In this document: one piece after another, positions 15,543-25,833 of the stretch
How the letters are laid out: each line of letters opens with the position of its first letter
Position numbering within the stretch: the stretch's first letter is position 1
Assembly (NCBI GenBank): GCA_965215145.1
Contig: OZ244038.1
Location: 682,001-746,000, forward strand
Origin: G965215145 sp965215145
GTDB taxonomy: Bacteria; Bacteroidota; Rhodothermia; Rhodothermales; JANQRZ01
Length of the DNA: 64,000 nt
Direction of reading: 5' to 3'
The notes under the pieces: model-generated
What the model saw: the letters and a program-made list of their open reading frames with translations, nothing else
Databases searched by the model: none
What the model was told of the DNA's origin: nothing
Program-made: the position numbers and the translations under genes

Positions 15543-16724
15543 TCAGGCAGGTACGTCCTTCGCGGCGACGTCGGCGTCGCTGAGGGGCACGGTCTGTGGC
15601 ACCGCATCCGCGGGGAGCTGCGCGGCGCCGGGGTGGTCGGGGTCCGGCTCGGCGCGCTCCGGCGCGTCGGGGTCGTCGAGCTCGGCGAAGCTCTCGATGA
15701 ACATCTCCCAGACGACGAGGAAGAACGCCGCCACCATCGGGCCGATCACGAAGCCGGAGAGCCCGAACGCGGCGATCCCGCCGAGCGTGGCGAGCAGCAC
15801 GAGGTAGTCCGGCATCCGCGCGTCGCGGCCGACGAGGATGGGCCGGAGGAAGTTGTCGATCAGCCCGATCCCGAGCGCGCCGACGGCGATCAGGACGACG
15901 GCCCGGACGGGGGAGCCGGTGGCGAAGAGGATGACCGCGGTCGGCCCCCAGACGAGGAACGTCCCGACGGCCGGCAGCAGCGAGAGCACCCCCATCACGA
16001 CGCCCCAGAACACGGCCGAGTCGATCCCGAGCGCCCAGAACGTGAGCCCGCCGACGGTGCCCTGGATCGCCGCCACGATGAGGGTCCCCTTGACCGTCGC
16101 GCGGGAGACGTCGGCGAAGCGCTCGAACATCCGGCGCTCGCGGCGGTCGCCGAGGGGGAGGGCGCGGACGAGGAGATCGAGGAGGCGCTCGCCGTCGCGG
16201 ATGAAGAAGAACAGGAAGTAGAGCATGACGCCGATGTAGAGCGCGAGGGCGAGCGCGTTCTGCCCCACCGTCAGCGCCTGCTCGGCGGCGAACTGCCCGA
16301 CGGCGGCGGCGGCGTTGGCGAGCCCCTCCTGCACGCGCTCGGCCTCGACGCCGAGCCCCTGCACGCGCCGCCCGAACGCCGGGACCTGCTGCTCCAGCCA
16401 TGCCACCGGCGCCTGGAGGTCGATCTCGCCGGAGGCCACCTGCTCGTAGACCCCGATGGCCTCCTGCGTGACGGCCGTCCCCAGCAGCGCCAGCGGGACG
16501 ATCAGCATGATCACCGTCGTCACCACCGTCAGCGCCGCGGCGACGTTGGGGTGGTGCCCCCGGAGCGCACGGAGCCACCCCCGGAAGACCGGGCGGAACA
16601 GGACGGCCAGCACGGCCGCCCAGAACACCGGCATCAGGAACCCCCGCACGACCCACACGAACGCCACCGTCACGAGCGCGACGACGATCAGGAAGGCGCG
16701 GTTCTCGAAGGCGCGAATCTGCAT
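15543..16724 (-). CDS. AI-2E family (PerM/UPF0118) membrane transporter
   Basis: 393 residues with an N-terminal helix pair (FLIVVALVTVAFVWVVRGFL), a soluble helical segment of about 90 residues, then five or six hydrophobic helices with the family's FWALGIDSAVFWGVVMGVLS and LLPAVGTFLVWGPTAVILF. Members act as exporters, with AI-2 and sodium/proton antiport roles claimed for different members, so the substrate is unassigned. The C-terminal 50 residues are acidic and cytoplasmic. A TAGCTT box on this strand (AAGCTA at 16746-16751 on the plus strand) lies about 22 nt before the start. Confidence 0.9.
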   Translation of the reverse strand: MQIRAFENRAFLIVVALVTVAFVWVVRGFLMPVFWAAVLAVLFRPVFRGWLRALRGHHPNVAAALTVVTTVIMLIVPLALLGTAVTQEAIGVYEQVASGEIDLQAPVAWLEQQVPAFGRRVQGLGVEAERVQEGLANAAAAVGQFAAEQALTVGQNALALALYIGVMLYFLFFFIRDGERLLDLLVRALPLGDRRERRMFERFADVSRATVKGTLIVAAIQGTVGGLTFWALGIDSAVFWGVVMGVLSLLPAVGTFLVWGPTAVILFATGSPVRAVVLIAVGALGIGLIDNFLRPILVGRDARMPDYLVLLATLGGIAAFGLSGFVIGPMVAAFFLVVWEMFIESFAELDDPDAPERAEPDPDHPGAAQLPADAVPQTVPLSDADVAAKDVPA

Positions 16725-16962
16725 GGGGACGGCGGTAGGGGAGACAAGCTACGTCGCCCCGGCAGGCGGTGCGCCAGGCCGTACGGCCCCAAAAGTGGGG
16801 CGTGGGCGATGGGAGGCGTCGAGCTAGCCGCCGATCAGACTGGCAGTTTGCCGGTCAAAGGTTTAAATTAGGACGTCGTGTTTCCCTTGAGTATTCCGTT
16901 TCCATAAGCATGGGCCCTGCGCGCAGGATAAGCCGGGGCGCCACGCGATCAGCCTGCCGACG
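16725..16962. other. Divergent spacer between AI-2E gene and PKS, with palindrome
   Basis: It includes an AT-rich stretch (TTTAAATTA near 16862-16870, TTGAGTATTCCG near 16888) unusual for this GC-rich region, a likely promoter zone for the PKS. A perfect 12-nt palindrome CCTGCGCGCAGG at 16916-16927 lies 35 nt before the PKS start and could be an operator. No gene is seen. Confidence 0.45.
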
Positions 16963-19900
16963 ATGCCTCAGAGACCCATGCTGCTGGCCGACCTCCTGCG
17001 CCACCGAGCCGAGCACGAGCCGGACCGGACGGCCTACGTGTTCCTCGAAGACGGCACCGACGAGACCGAGCGCCTGAGCTACGGCGCGCTCGACGCCCGC
17101 GCCCGCGCCGTGGCGGCATTGCTTCAGGAGCGCACCCGCCCCGGCGACCGCGTCTTGCTGCTCCATCCCCCCGGCCTCGACTTTGTCGCGGCCTTCTACG
17201 GCTGTTTCTACGCCGGCACCATCGCCGTCCCCACGTATCCACCCGTGGGGGAGGCGCTGGCCGCCCGCGTGCAGGCCGTCGCCGCCGACGCCGAGCCGGC
17301 CGTGGCCCTCACCGTCGGGAGCGCCCGCGACGGCCTCGCCGCGTGGGCCGAAGCGCTGACGGGCGGGACGCTCCCCGTCCTCGACAGCACCGCGCCCGGG
17401 CCCGCCCCCGACGATTGGCACCCCCGCACGGCCGCGGCCGGCGATGTCGCCTTCTTGCAGTACACCTCCGGCTCGACCGGTGCGCCGAAGGGCGTCATGG
17501 TCAGCCACGCCAACCTCGTCGCCAACCTCCGGATGATCACCGACGCCGTGGGGCTTCGCCCGGATCGGACCATCGTGAGCTGGCTCCCGCTCTTCCACGA
17601 CATGGGGCTGATCGGGAAGGTGATGGGGGCGCTCTACTCCGGCGCGCCGGCCGTCCTGATGCCGCCGTGGACGTTCCTCCGCCGTCCGATCCGCTGGCTC
17701 GAGGCGGTCTCGCGCTACCGGGGGTACGCCACCGCGAGCCCCAACTTCGGCTACGAGCTCTGCGTGCGGAAGACGACGCCGGAGGAGCGCGCCGACCTCG
17801 ACCTCTCCTCGTGGGGCGTCGCCCTCAACGGCGCTGAGCCCGTCCGCGCACGCACGCTCGAACGGTTCGCCGAGGCGTTCGCGCCGCACGGCTTCCGCCG
17901 CGAGGCGCTCTTCCCGACCTACGGCCTCGCCGAGGCCACCCTCTTCGTCTCCGGCGGCCCGGCCGGGACCGGCTACGAGACGACGACGCTGGACCCCGAC
18001 GCCCTCCAGCAACACCGGGTTGCCCCGAGCGACGAGGGGCACCGGATCGTCGGGTGCGGGTCGGCGGGGTGGGGGGAGCAGGAGGTCGCCATCGTGGACC
18101 CCGAGGCCCGGCGGCGCTGCGCGCCCGGCGAGGTGGGGGAGGTGTGGGTGGCCGGGCCGCACGTCGCGCAGGGCTACTGGAGCCGACCCGAGGCCACCGC
18201 CGAGACGTTCGACGCCCGGATCGACGGGGAGCCCGAGCGCGGCCCGTTCCTCCGCACCGGAGACCTCGGCTTCCTCCGTGACGGCGACCTCTTCGTCACG
18301 GGCCGCCTCAAGGACCTCCTCATCGTCCGAGGCCGCAACCACTACCCGCAGGACGTCGAGGCCGTAGCCGAGGCGGCGCACCCGGCGCTGCGGCCCGGCT
18401 GCGCCGCCGCGTTCGCCGTGGAAGAAGACGGGGAGGAGCGCCTCGTCGTGGTGCAGGAGGTGTACCGGCGGGCACAGAAGGACCTCGACGGGGAAGCCGT
18501 CGCCGGCGCCGTCCGCGAGGCGGTGGGGGAGCGGGCTGGGCTCGCGGCGCACGCCGTCGTCCTGATCGAGGAGGGCGCGCTGCCGAAGACGTCGAGCGGG
18601 AAGGTGCAGCGGCGGGCCTGCCGCCGGCTCCACCTGGCCGACGAGCTCCCGGTCGTGTATGCGTGGACGACGCCGGAGGCCGCAGAGGTCGCGTCGGAGG
18701 CCGCCCCAGAAGCGGGGCCCGAGCCGACGGCGTCCGCCCCGGTCGCGGCGCCGGCGCCGAGCCTCCAGGCGATCCGGGCGTGGCTGATGGACCACGTCGC
18801 CGCGGCCCTCAGCGCCCCGGACCTCCGGCCCGACGAGCCGCTCGCCCGCCACGGCGCCGACTCGATGGACGCCGTCGCCATCGCGGGCGAGCTGAGCGAC
18901 CGGCTCGGCCACGAGTTCGCGCCGTCGCTCGTCTACGACTACCCCACCGTGGACGCCATCGCCCGTCACGCGGCGGAGGTCGTCGGCAGCGCCGCGCCCG
19001 CCCCCGCCGTCGTGCGACCCGCGCTCCCCGCTGGGGGCGACGACGCGCTCGCAGTCGTGGGGATGAGCGTCCGGTTCCCCGGCGCCCCGAGCCTCGACGC
19101 CTTCTGGGACGTGCTGCGCGAGGGCCGCGACGTGATCTCCGAAGTACCCCCCGAGCGCTGGCCCGACGGCGCCCCGGCCGACGTCCCCCGCTGGGCCGGC
19201 CTCATCGAGGGGGTCGATGGCTTCGACCCGCTCTTTTTCGGGATCTCCCCCCGCGAGGCCCCCCACATCGACCCCCAGCAGCGGCTCGTGCTGGAGGTGG
19301 CCTGGGAGGCCCTCGAGCACGCCGGCATCGCGCCGAGCCGGACGGCCGGCAGCGCCACCGGCGTCTTTATCGGGATCGGCCTGAGCGACTACGCCGGCCT
19401 GACCTCCGCGGCCGACGCCGACGCCTACTCCGGCACGGGCAACGCCCTCTGCGTCGCGGCCAACCGGCTCTCCTACACCCTCGACTGGCGCGGGCCGAGC
19501 ATGGCGATCGACACCGCCTGCTCGTCGTCGCTCGTCGCCATCCACCAGGCTTGCCAGAGCCTCCGCACGGGCGACTGCGACCTCGCCCTCGCCGGCGGCG
19601 TGAACCTCATCCTCTCGCCCCGCCCCACGGCCACCCTCGCCCGGGCCGACATGCTCGCCGCCGACGGGCGCTGCAAGACGTTCGACGCCAGCGCCGACGG
19701 GTACGTCCGGGCCGAGGGCTGCGGCATCGTCGTCCTCCGCCGCCTCGCCGAGGCCCGCGCCGCTGGGGACCGCGTGCTCGCCGTCGTCCTCGGCTCGGCC
19801 GTCAACCAGGACGGCCGGAGCAACGGGCTCACCGCCCCGAACGGGCCGAGCCAGCGGGCCGTGATCCGCACGGCCTGGGCGCGCGGCGGCGTCGCGCCCG

Positions 19901-22900
19901 AGGAGGTCGGGATGGTCGAGGCGCACGGGACCGGCACCCCCCTCGGCGACCCCATCGAGGCGGACACGCTGAAGGCCGTGCTCGCCGACGGCCACGGCGA
20001 GAGAGAAGCGCCGTGCTGGCTCGGCTCGGTGAAGACCAACATGGGGCACGCCGAGGCGGCAGCCGGGGTGGCGGGCTTCATCAAGACGGTGCTGGCGCTC
20101 CATCACGAGGCGATCCCACCCCACCTCCACCTCCAGGCACTCAACCCGCACATCAGCCTCGACGGCTCCCCCCTCGCGATCCCGACGGCGCTCACGCCGT
20201 GGCCGCGCGGGGCGCACCGGCGCGTGGCGGCCGTGAGCGGGTCCGGGTTTGGGGGGACGAACGTGCACGTCGTCCTCGAAGAAGGGGATGCGCCGGCGCC
20301 CGCCGCCGGGGGGAGCGACCGGCCCGTACACCTCCTCACCCTCTCGGCCAGGGTCCCCGAGGCCCTCCGCGACCTCGCCGCCCGCTACCGCGACCACCTC
20401 GGATCGGCGGAGGCCGCCTTCGCCGACGCCTGCTTCACCGCGAATGCTGGGCGCTCCCACTTCGACCACCGCCTCGCCGTCGTGGCCGCCTCCGCTGGGG
20501 AGGCCGCCGAGCGGCTCAGCGCCTTCCTCGACGGCGCCTTCCTCGACGGCGGTGCAGCGCCGGGGCTGGCGAGCGGGCGCAGCCGCGGCCTCGAAGCCGG
20601 GCGGATGGCGACGCTGTTCACCGGCCAGGGCGCCCAGTACGCCGGGATGGGGCGGGCGCTCTACGAGGCCCACCCGCGCTTCCGCCGCGCCCTCGACCGC
20701 TGCGACGCGGTCCTCCGCCCGGTCCTGGACCGCTCGCTCCTCTCGGTCCTCTACGCCGAGGGCGAGGAATCACCGATCGACGAGACCGCCTTCACCCAGC
20801 CCGCCCTGTTCGCCGTCGAGTACGCGCTAGCCGAGCTGTGGGCGTCGTGGGGGATCGAGCCCGCAGCCGCCCTCGGCCACAGCGTCGGGGAGTACGTGGC
20901 CGCGTGCCGGGCGGGGGTGTTCGGGCTGGAGGACGCCCTCCGCCTCGTGGCGGCGCGGGGGCGGCTGATGCAGGCGCTCCCGAAGGAGGGCGCGATGGCC
21001 GCCGTGTTCGCCCCGGAGGACGTCGTCGCCGAGGCCGTCCGGCCGCGCGCGGCCGACGTGTCCATCGCCGCCGTCAACGGCCCCGAAGCGGTAGTCATCT
21101 CCGGCCGAGGCGCGGCCGTGGACGCCGTGTTGGATGCGCTGGGGGAGGGCGTGCGCGCCCGCCGCCTCCGGGTCTCGCACGCCTTCCACTCCCCCCTGAT
21201 GGAGCCGATGCTCGCCGCCTTCGGCGAGGTCGTCGCCGGGGTGGACTTCGCCGCGCCCGAACGGCCCTTCGTCTCGAACGTGACGGGCCGGTGGGCTGGG
21301 GACGAGGTGGCCTCGGCCGACTACTGGGTCCGCCACGTCCGCGCCGCCGTCCGATTCACCGACGGTCTGGGAGCCCTGCGTGAGCGGGGCTGCACGCACT
21401 TCATCGAGGCCGGCCCGGCGCCTACGCTGCTCGGCCTCGCCCGCGGCGCGCTGGGCGCCGAGGCCGCGCTGCTGCCGAGCCTCCGCCCTGGCCGCCCCGA
21501 CTGGGAGACGCTGCTCGGCAGCCTCGGCGCGCTCTACGCCGCCGGCGCCGACGTGGACTGGCAGGGCTTCGACGCCCCGTTCGCGCGCCGCCGCGTCTCG
21601 CTCCCGACCTACCCCTTCCAGCGCAGCCGGTACTGGATCGGGGACGAGACGCCCGCCGCGGCCGACGCCGCGGCCGAGGACCGCCTCCTGGGCGAGCGGC
21701 TCCCCGCGGACCCCCACCGCCCCGATGACCACGAGTGGGAGGTGGCCCTCGACCTCCCGAGCGTGCCCTACGCCGGGGGGCACCGGGTGCAGGGGGCGGC
21801 CGTCCTGCCCACGGCGGCCTACCTCGAGATGGCGCGGTCCGCCGTCCGCGACCTCCTCGGCGACCGACCCGTGGTGCTGGAGAACGCGAGCTACTGGCAG
21901 CCCCTCGTGCTCTCCGAGGCGGAGCCGACGGTGGTGCGCCTGAGCCTCTCCGGCTCGGCCGAGGCCGGGTTCCGCTTCCGCGTCCACAGCAAGGACGCCC
22001 GCGCCGCCGACCCGCGCTACCGGACGTGGATCCTCCACGCCGACGGGGACGCCGTGGTGCTCGCCGCCGAGCCCCCGCCCCCCGACTCTCCGCCCACCCA
22101 CCCGCGGAGGACGGGGGACGGAGCGCCCGGAGACGGGCCCCGCCTGCTCAACCCGCTGGACGCCCTCCGCGCCCGCTGCCGGACGCCTATCCGGGGCGAG
22201 GACTTCTACGCGGCGGTCGCCGAGGCCGGGGCCGTCCACGGCCCGGCCTTCCGCTCGGTCGAGGGGCTCTGGCTCGGCGACGGCGAGGTGCTAGCGGCTC
22301 TCCGCCTCCCCGATGCCTGGGCCGACGTGCCCCATGCGGCCCCGCCCCTCCTCCTCGAAGGGGGCCTCCTCGTCGCCTCTGCTCTCGTACCGACTCGCCC
22401 CGGAGGGCGCCTGCTGCCTATGCCCCTCGGCATGGGGCGCCTCCGGCTCCACCGCCCGCTGCCGGCGCGGCTCTGGAGCCACGCGGTCCTCACGGGGCTG
22501 TCTGAGGACGACGTCCTCGAAGCCCACGTCACCGTCGTGGACGCCGCGGGCACCACCGTGGCCGAGGCGGAGGCCGTCCGCCTCCGGCTCGTCGACCCCG
22601 CCGGGCGCGCCGCGGAGGTGCCCCTCGCGGACCTCCCGTACCGGCTGGTCTGGGAGCCCACGGAGCCGGCCGAGGCCGCCGACCCCGACGGCCCGAGCAC
22701 GTGGCTCCTCCTCGCCGACCGCTCCGGCGTGGGGGACGCGAGCGCCGAGGCCCTCCGGGCGCGCGGCGACCGCGTCGTGACCCTCCTGGAGGAGGATGCG
22801 GCCGGCCTCGCCGCGGCGGTGGAGGAGGCCGCCGCCACGCCGACGCACCCGCTCCGGCACGCCCTCTACCTCTGGGCGCTCGACGAGGCGGACGGCGTAG

Positions 22901-24414
22901 AGCCGGAGGCCGCCGACCGGCGGACGCACGGCGCCATCCTGCTGCTCCAGGCCCTGCTCGAACGGGGGAGTGCTCCTCGGGTGTGGATCGCCACGCGGGG
23001 GGTGCAGCACGTCGAGGCGGCGCCGGTACCCCTCTCGCCGGGTGGCGGGCCGCTGTGGGGGCTCGGGCGGACCCTGTCCGCCGAGCACCCCGGGCTCTGG
23101 GGAGGCCTCATCGACCTCGACCCCACCGACGAGCCGGAGCGCGCCGGCCGCCGCCTCCTCCGCACCGCCGCCACGGCAGGCGCCGAGGACCAGGTCGCCC
23201 TCCGTCAGGGCCGGCCCTATGCCCCCCGGCTCGTCCGCGAGCCCGGCCTGAGCCGTAGCCCCGAGCCCACCCAGTTCCGCGCCGACGGGACGTACCTCAT
23301 CACCGGCGGCCTGGGCGACCTCGGGCTGTACACGGCGCAGTGGATGGCCGAGGCTGGCGCCGTCCACCTCGCCCTCCTCGGCCGCACGCCGCTCCCGCCT
23401 CGCGAGGCGTGGGACGCGGCGGCGGCCGACCCCGCGCTCGCCACCCGCATCGCGGTGGTCCGGGCGCTGGAGGCCGACGGCGCCCGCGTCTACCCCCTCG
23501 CCGCGGACGTGGCCGACGAGGCGCAGATGCGGGCCGCCGTGGCGGAGCTGGCGGCGGCCGGGGCGCCGCCCGTCGTCGGGGTGCTCCACGCCGCCGGCGT
23601 CGCGCGCGGCGCCATGCTCGCCGACACCGACGCCGATACCCTACGGACGGTCCTCCGGCCGAAGGTCCGGGGGGCGTGGGTCCTCCACCGGCTGTTTAGG
23701 GATGCCGAGCTCTTCGTGCTATTCTCCTCCATCTCCGCCCTCGTCGGGTGGGTCGGGATGGGGATCGGCACCTACGCCGCCGCGAACGCCTTCCTGGACG
23801 CCCTGGCGTGCTACCGCCGCCGGCTCGGGCTCGCCGGGCAGAGCGTGAGCTGGGGGCCGTGGCGCGAGATCGGGATGGCGGCCCGCGAGGCCGACGAACT
23901 CGGCGCCCTCGCCCGCCTCGGCCTCGGCAGTATCGGGCCGGAGCAGGCGATGGAGGTGCTCGACGGCCTCCTCCACCACGGCCCACCGTTCGCGGCCGTA
24001 GCCGAGGTGAAGTGGGCCCGGTTCTTCGAGATGTTCCCGCGGGCGGAGGCCGCACCGTTCCTGAGCCCTCGGCTGATGGAGGCCCGCGGAGGGGGGGCGC
24101 TCCAGGTCGCCGAGCGTGGCGCCTTGCGCAAGCTGGCCCTGGCAGCGCCGGAGGCCGAGCGCGCAAGGATCCTCGAGGAACACGTCCGCACCCATATCGC
24201 CGCCGTCGTCGGGCTCGCCCCCGACCAGCTAGACCCCGACGAGCCCCTCGACGCCGTCGGGCTCGACTCGCTGATGTCGATGGAGATGGTCAACCGCCTC
24301 GAGGTCGAGCTCGACGTGACGGTCCCGCTCGTGAGCCTCCTGCAGGGCCCGAGCACGCGCGAGTTCGTCGCCGACGTCGTCCTCCCTGCGGTGGAGTCTG
24401 CCGCTGCGACGTGA
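16963..24414 (+). CDS. Type I polyketide synthase: FAAL-ACP-KS-AT-DH-KR-ACP
   Basis: 2483 residues, one extension module with its own loading enzyme. Residues 1-570 are a fatty acyl-AMP ligase (YTSGSTGAPKGVMVSHANLV; GRLKDLLIVRGRNHYPQDVE). ACP1 is at about 590-665 with Ser634 in GADSMDAV. KS is at about 690-1115 with Cys853 in DTACSSS, His988 and His1029. AT is at about 1205-1500 with Ser1307 in GHSVGEY and HAFH at 1406-1409, which favours malonyl-CoA. The DH region has His1607 (HRVQGAAVLP), but the second catalytic Asp is replaced by Glu1799 in LLLEGGL. KR is at about 2095-2330 with ITGGLGDLG and Tyr2271. ACP2 has Ser2436 in GLDSL. No thioesterase is present. Predicted action: activate a fatty acid, add one malonyl unit, and reduce to a beta-hydroxyacyl-ACP. 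No other biosynthetic gene adjoins it. Confidence 0.95.
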   Translation: MPQRPMLLADLLRHRAEHEPDRTAYVFLEDGTDETERLSYGALDARARAVAALLQERTRPGDRVLLLHPPGLDFVAAFYGCFYAGTIAVPTYPPVGEALAARVQAVAADAEPAVALTVGSARDGLAAWAEALTGGTLPVLDSTAPGPAPDDWHPRTAAAGDVAFLQYTSGSTGAPKGVMVSHANLVANLRMITDAVGLRPDRTIVSWLPLFHDMGLIGKVMGALYSGAPAVLMPPWTFLRRPIRWLEAVSRYRGYATASPNFGYELCVRKTTPEERADLDLSSWGVALNGAEPVRARTLERFAEAFAPHGFRREALFPTYGLAEATLFVSGGPAGTGYETTTLDPDALQQHRVAPSDEGHRIVGCGSAGWGEQEVAIVDPEARRRCAPGEVGEVWVAGPHVAQGYWSRPEATAETFDARIDGEPERGPFLRTGDLGFLRDGDLFVTGRLKDLLIVRGRNHYPQDVEAVAEAAHPALRPGCAAAFAVEEDGEERLVVVQEVYRRAQKDLDGEAVAGAVREAVGERAGLAAHAVVLIEEGALPKTSSGKVQRRACRRLHLADELPVVYAWTTPEAAEVASEAAPEAGPEPTASAPVAAPAPSLQAIRAWLMDHVAAALSAPDLRPDEPLARHGADSMDAVAIAGELSDRLGHEFAPSLVYDYPTVDAIARHAAEVVGSAAPAPAVVRPALPAGGDDALAVVGMSVRFPGAPSLDAFWDVLREGRDVISEVPPERWPDGAPADVPRWAGLIEGVDGFDPLFFGISPREAPHIDPQQRLVLEVAWEALEHAGIAPSRTAGSATGVFIGIGLSDYAGLTSAADADAYSGTGNALCVAANRLSYTLDWRGPSMAIDTACSSSLVAIHQACQSLRTGDCDLALAGGVNLILSPRPTATLARADMLAADGRCKTFDASADGYVRAEGCGIVVLRRLAEARAAGDRVLAVVLGSAVNQDGRSNGLTAPNGPSQRAVIRTAWARGGVAPEEVGMVEAHGTGTPLGDPIEADTLKAVLADGHGEREAPCWLGSVKTNMGHAEAAAGVAGFIKTVLALHHEAIPPHLHLQALNPHISLDGSPLAIPTALTPWPRGAHRRVAAVSGSGFGGTNVHVVLEEGDAPAPAAGGSDRPVHLLTLSARVPEALRDLAARYRDHLGSAEAAFADACFTANAGRSHFDHRLAVVAASAGEAAERLSAFLDGAFLDGGAAPGLASGRSRGLEAGRMATLFTGQGAQYAGMGRALYEAHPRFRRALDRCDAVLRPVLDRSLLSVLYAEGEESPIDETAFTQPALFAVEYALAELWASWGIEPAAALGHSVGEYVAACRAGVFGLEDALRLVAARGRLMQALPKEGAMAAVFAPEDVVAEAVRPRAADVSIAAVNGPEAVVISGRGAAVDAVLDALGEGVRARRLRVSHAFHSPLMEPMLAAFGEVVAGVDFAAPERPFVSNVTGRWAGDEVASADYWVRHVRAAVRFTDGLGALRERGCTHFIEAGPAPTLLGLARGALGAEAALLPSLRPGRPDWETLLGSLGALYAAGADVDWQGFDAPFARRRVSLPTYPFQRSRYWIGDETPAAADAAAEDRLLGERLPADPHRPDDHEWEVALDLPSVPYAGGHRVQGAAVLPTAAYLEMARSAVRDLLGDRPVVLENASYWQPLVLSEAEPTVVRLSLSGSAEAGFRFRVHSKDARAADPRYRTWILHADGDAVVLAAEPPPPDSPPTHPRRTGDGAPGDGPRLLNPLDALRARCRTPIRGEDFYAAVAEAGAVHGPAFRSVEGLWLGDGEVLAALRLPDAWADVPHAAPPLLLEGGLLVASALVPTRPGGRLLPMPLGMGRLRLHRPLPARLWSHAVLTGLSEDDVLEAHVTVVDAAGTTVAEAEAVRLRLVDPAGRAAEVPLADLPYRLVWEPTEPAEAADPDGPSTWLLLADRSGVGDASAEALRARGDRVVTLLEEDAAGLAAAVEEAAATPTHPLRHALYLWALDEADGVEPEAADRRTHGAILLLQALLERGSAPRVWIATRGVQHVEAAPVPLSPGGGPLWGLGRTLSAEHPGLWGGLIDLDPTDEPERAGRRLLRTAATAGAEDQVALRQGRPYAPRLVREPGLSRSPEPTQFRADGTYLITGGLGDLGLYTAQWMAEAGAVHLALLGRTPLPPREAWDAAAADPALATRIAVVRALEADGARVYPLAADVADEAQMRAAVAELAAAGAPPVVGVLHAAGVARGAMLADTDADTLRTVLRPKVRGAWVLHRLFRDAELFVLFSSISALVGWVGMGIGTYAAANAFLDALACYRRRLGLAGQSVSWGPWREIGMAAREADELGALARLGLGSIGPEQAMEVLDGLLHHGPPFAAVAEVKWARFFEMFPRAEAAPFLSPRLMEARGGGALQVAERGALRKLALAAPEAERARILEEHVRTHIAAVVGLAPDQLDPDEPLDAVGLDSLMSMEMVNRLEVELDVTVPLVSLLQGPSTREFVADVVLPAVESAAAT

Positions 24415-24420
24415 GCCCGG

Positions 24421-25833
24421 CTACGGCGGAGGCACGCGGGTCAGCCCCTCCGCCTCCAGCGCCCCCGCGAAGGCGAGCGCGACGGCATCGGCGCCGCGGC
24501 GGGCGTGGGCCTGGAGCCCGACAGGGAGCCCGGCGCCGTCGGTCCCCACGGGGAAGGCGACGCACGGCGTCCCGGCCAGCGCCGTCACCGTGTTCAGCTC
24601 CCCGAGTGGTAGCGAGTACGGCACAGACCGCCCATCCACCTCGAGGTCGACCCCGGTGGGACGGTGGGTAAAGGCAGCCACGCCTGCGACCGGATGGATC
24701 CACACGTCGTACCGCTCAAAAAAGGCGTCGAAGTCGGCGAGGAGCCGGCGCCGCTCGGCGAAGCCCTCCCCGAGCGCGCGGGGCCAGCGTCCTACCCCGT
24801 AGCGCCGCGCGAACACCGCCGGCGCGAGACGGTGGAGCGGCGGGCTGCTGATCGGCCACGGGAAGCCGCGGGCGAACTCGTAGCCGTGCACCCGCCCCCA
24901 CGTCTCGACCGCCGCTCCGAAGTGCTCCACCGGCGACGCCTCCTCGACGTGGCACCCCGCCCGTTCGAGCGCTCCGACGAACGCCCGCAGGGCCTCCCCC
25001 ACCGCGCTCCCGACGGCGGCCTCGCCCAACGCCTCCGAAAAGGCCACACGCAGCCCGCGCAGCCGAACCGGCTTCCCCTCCGAACTGAACGAGGGAACGA
25101 GCGCGGAGAGGGCGAGGCGGAGGTCCGCGGCGGAGCGCGCGATGGGGCCGGGGACGAGGGTGTGGGGCAGGGCAGGGTGCCCCGGCGGCAACATCCCTGC
25201 CGTCGGCACGCGGCCCTCGGTGGGGCGGAGGGCGAGGACGCCGCAGAAGTGGGCCGGGACGCGGAGCGAACCGCAGGCGTCGGAGCCGAGGTCGAGCGGG
25301 GCGAGGCGGGCAGCGACGGCGGCGGCGCCCCCGCCGGAACTGCCGCCCGGCGTCCGCGCGGGGTCATGAGGGTTGTTTGTCCGCCCGAGCCACGGGTGCC
25401 GCGTCTGCCAGTCGTAGCTCGCCAGCGGGAGGTTCGTCTTGCCGAGGACGACGGCGCCGGCCCGCCGGAGCGCGGCGACGGCCGCGGCGTCCTGCTTCGG
25501 GACGTGGTGGGTGAGCAGGCGCGTGCTGGAGAACGGGAGCCCCCACGTCGTCCGGAGGCCGGCGGTGGCGAACCCGTCCTTCACCGTGATCGGGACGCCG
25601 TGGAGCGCGCCGACGGCTTCCCCCCGAGCGAATGCCGCGTCTGCTGCCGCGGCCTCAGTGAGGGCCCGCTCGGCGGCGAGGGTGACGACCGCGTTCAGCC
25701 GCGGGTTCAGCCGCTCGATCCGGGCGAGATGAGCCTCGACGGCCTCGGCCGAGGAGCAGGCCCCGGAGCGGATCAGCCCCGCCAGCTCCGTGGCGGTGCA
25801 GGCTGTGAGGTCGGGGGGCAGGTCAGGGCTCAC
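24421..25833 (-). CDS. Amidase signature family hydrolase
   Basis: 470 residues with the amidase Ser-cisSer-Lys layout: Lys in PITVKDGFATAG, the serine-rich loop RTPGGSSGGGAAAVAA, and the nucleophile region LGSDACGSLRVPAHFCG, where most relatives read GGS in place of CGS. It hydrolyses amides of unknown identity; close motifs occur in 6-aminohexanoate cyclic-dimer hydrolase-like enzymes and in GatA. It is not GatA, since gatB/C are absent and the C-terminus differs. It starts at a GTG that overlaps the smc stop (GTGA), so the two are translationally coupled, an unusual partner for smc. Confidence 0.9.
   Translation of the reverse strand: MSPDLPPDLTACTATELAGLIRSGACSSAEAVEAHLARIERLNPRLNAVVTLAAERALTEAAAADAAFARGEAVGALHGVPITVKDGFATAGLRTTWGLPFSSTRLLTHHVPKQDAAAVAALRRAGAVVLGKTNLPLASYDWQTRHPWLGRTNNPHDPARTPGGSSGGGAAAVAARLAPLDLGSDACGSLRVPAHFCGVLALRPTEGRVPTAGMLPPGHPALPHTLVPGPIARSAADLRLALSALVPSFSSEGKPVRLRGLRVAFSEALGEAAVGSAVGEALRAFVGALERAGCHVEEASPVEHFGAAVETWGRVHGYEFARGFPWPISSPPLHRLAPAVFARRYGVGRWPRALGEGFAERRRLLADFDAFFERYDVWIHPVAGVAAFTHRPTGVDLEVDGRSVPYSLPLGELNTVTALAGTPCVAFPVGTDGAGLPVGLQAHARRGADAVALAFAGALEAEGLTRVPPP

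Noticed and set aside
16855..24400. Long open frames antisense to the PKS, and similar ones opposite smc and the protease/propeller genes
   Set aside because: High-GC codon bias produces such frames by chance. They are Arg/Pro/Gly-rich, without domains, while the sense frames carry clear catalytic motifs.
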